Positions 5,843-6,083 of a stretch of DNA of 6,083 nt are shown here, piece after piece (the stretch's first letter is position 1; each line of letters begins with the position of its first letter). This stretch comes from Thermomicrobiales bacterium (GTDB lineage: Bacteria > Chloroflexota > Chloroflexia > Thermomicrobiales > UBA6265), in the NCBI GenBank assembly GCA_041390825.1, contig JAWKPF010000069.1:1-6083 (forward strand), read 5' to 3'. Under the pieces are notes generated by a model. It ran no database searches and had not been told where the DNA came from. It worked only from the letters and a program-made list of their open reading frames with translations. Both the position numbers and the translations under genes were made by a program.

Positions 5843-6083
5843 CGAAACCCGATCCGAACTTGGCTGGCGCCAGTGATCCTCAGCCTAGTCTCTCGAAGCA
5901 ACATCGCCTATCCGTAGGAGTACTGAATCGTGGCGTGCTGGTACGCGGGTCAACGCTGTGCCGAATGCTGAAATGCCACCTGATGCGCTTGCGTTCCTGA
6001 AGCGCCTGATGCCAATGACGACTCGACGCGGGACGAATCGCGGGCATCATCTCTCGTCAATTGACTGCAACGAAGACGGCGGC
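5843..6083. other. Upstream region of the hydrolase gene, no convincing gene
   Basis: No reading frame here looks coding. A + strand frame from 5973 stays open to the window edge for 37 codons without recognisable features. On the minus strand TTGACC (5953-5948) could be a -35 element for the hydrolase, but nothing resembling a good -10 follows at 17 bases. A short inverted repeat, GCGCTT (5985-5990) and AAGCGC (6000-6005), has a 9-base loop and no T run. This is probably leader and promoter DNA. Confidence 0.4.

Noticed and set aside
5973..6083. Possible start of a + strand gene running off the window
   Set aside because: Only 37 codons are open, no ribosome binding site precedes the ATG, and the peptide has no recognisable character.

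Overview
The window is GC-rich, densely packed bacterial DNA. It holds a complete ABC importer operon for ferric siderophore on the + strand, preceded by the 3' part of a GNAT acetyltransferase gene. A secreted class C beta-lactamase-like serine hydrolase runs in from the other strand. The Tat leader of the hydrolase, followed by a Gln-Glu-Ala-Thr-Pro-rich mature start, resembles secreted proteins of Chloroflexota (Thermomicrobia-type) genomes. That is an impression from style, not a proven placement.

Layout: 1-381 is the GNAT gene, with its 5' end outside the window. 382-500 is a regulatory gap with an imperfect dyad near 387-419 and a good ribosome binding site. 501-1454 encodes a binding protein of the YclQ/CeuE/FatB type. 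A strong stem-loop lies at 1463-1492. 1507-2499 encodes the first FecCD permease (YclN/CeuB/FatD-like), and about 2480-3490 the second (YclO/CeuC/FatC-like). 3487-4245 encodes the ATPase (YclP/CeuD-like). 4247-5821 on the minus strand is the serine hydrolase, ending 1 bp from the ATPase stop. 5843-6083 shows no convincing gene.

The four transport genes make one system. The binding protein captures a ferric catecholate-type siderophore outside the membrane, the two permeases form a heterodimeric channel, and the ATPase powers import. The binding protein keeps, at near-identical spacing, the three Arg plus His and Tyr that bind iron complexes in Campylobacter CeuE, so a tetradentate bis-catecholate or related ligand is a reasonable guess. 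No siderophore biosynthesis gene is visible, so use of a foreign siderophore is possible.

The main anomaly is a knot of reading-frame breaks between about 2407 and 2648, at the junction of the two permease genes. Family-like protein continues across the breaks in shifting frames, and most breaks are repaired by restoring one base to a short homopolymer run. Changing C to G at 2482 would also create an ATGA stop/start overlap like the real one at 3487-3490. Local sequence error is the simplest reading; recent inactivation of both permeases is the alternative. I found no clearly new biological system in the window.
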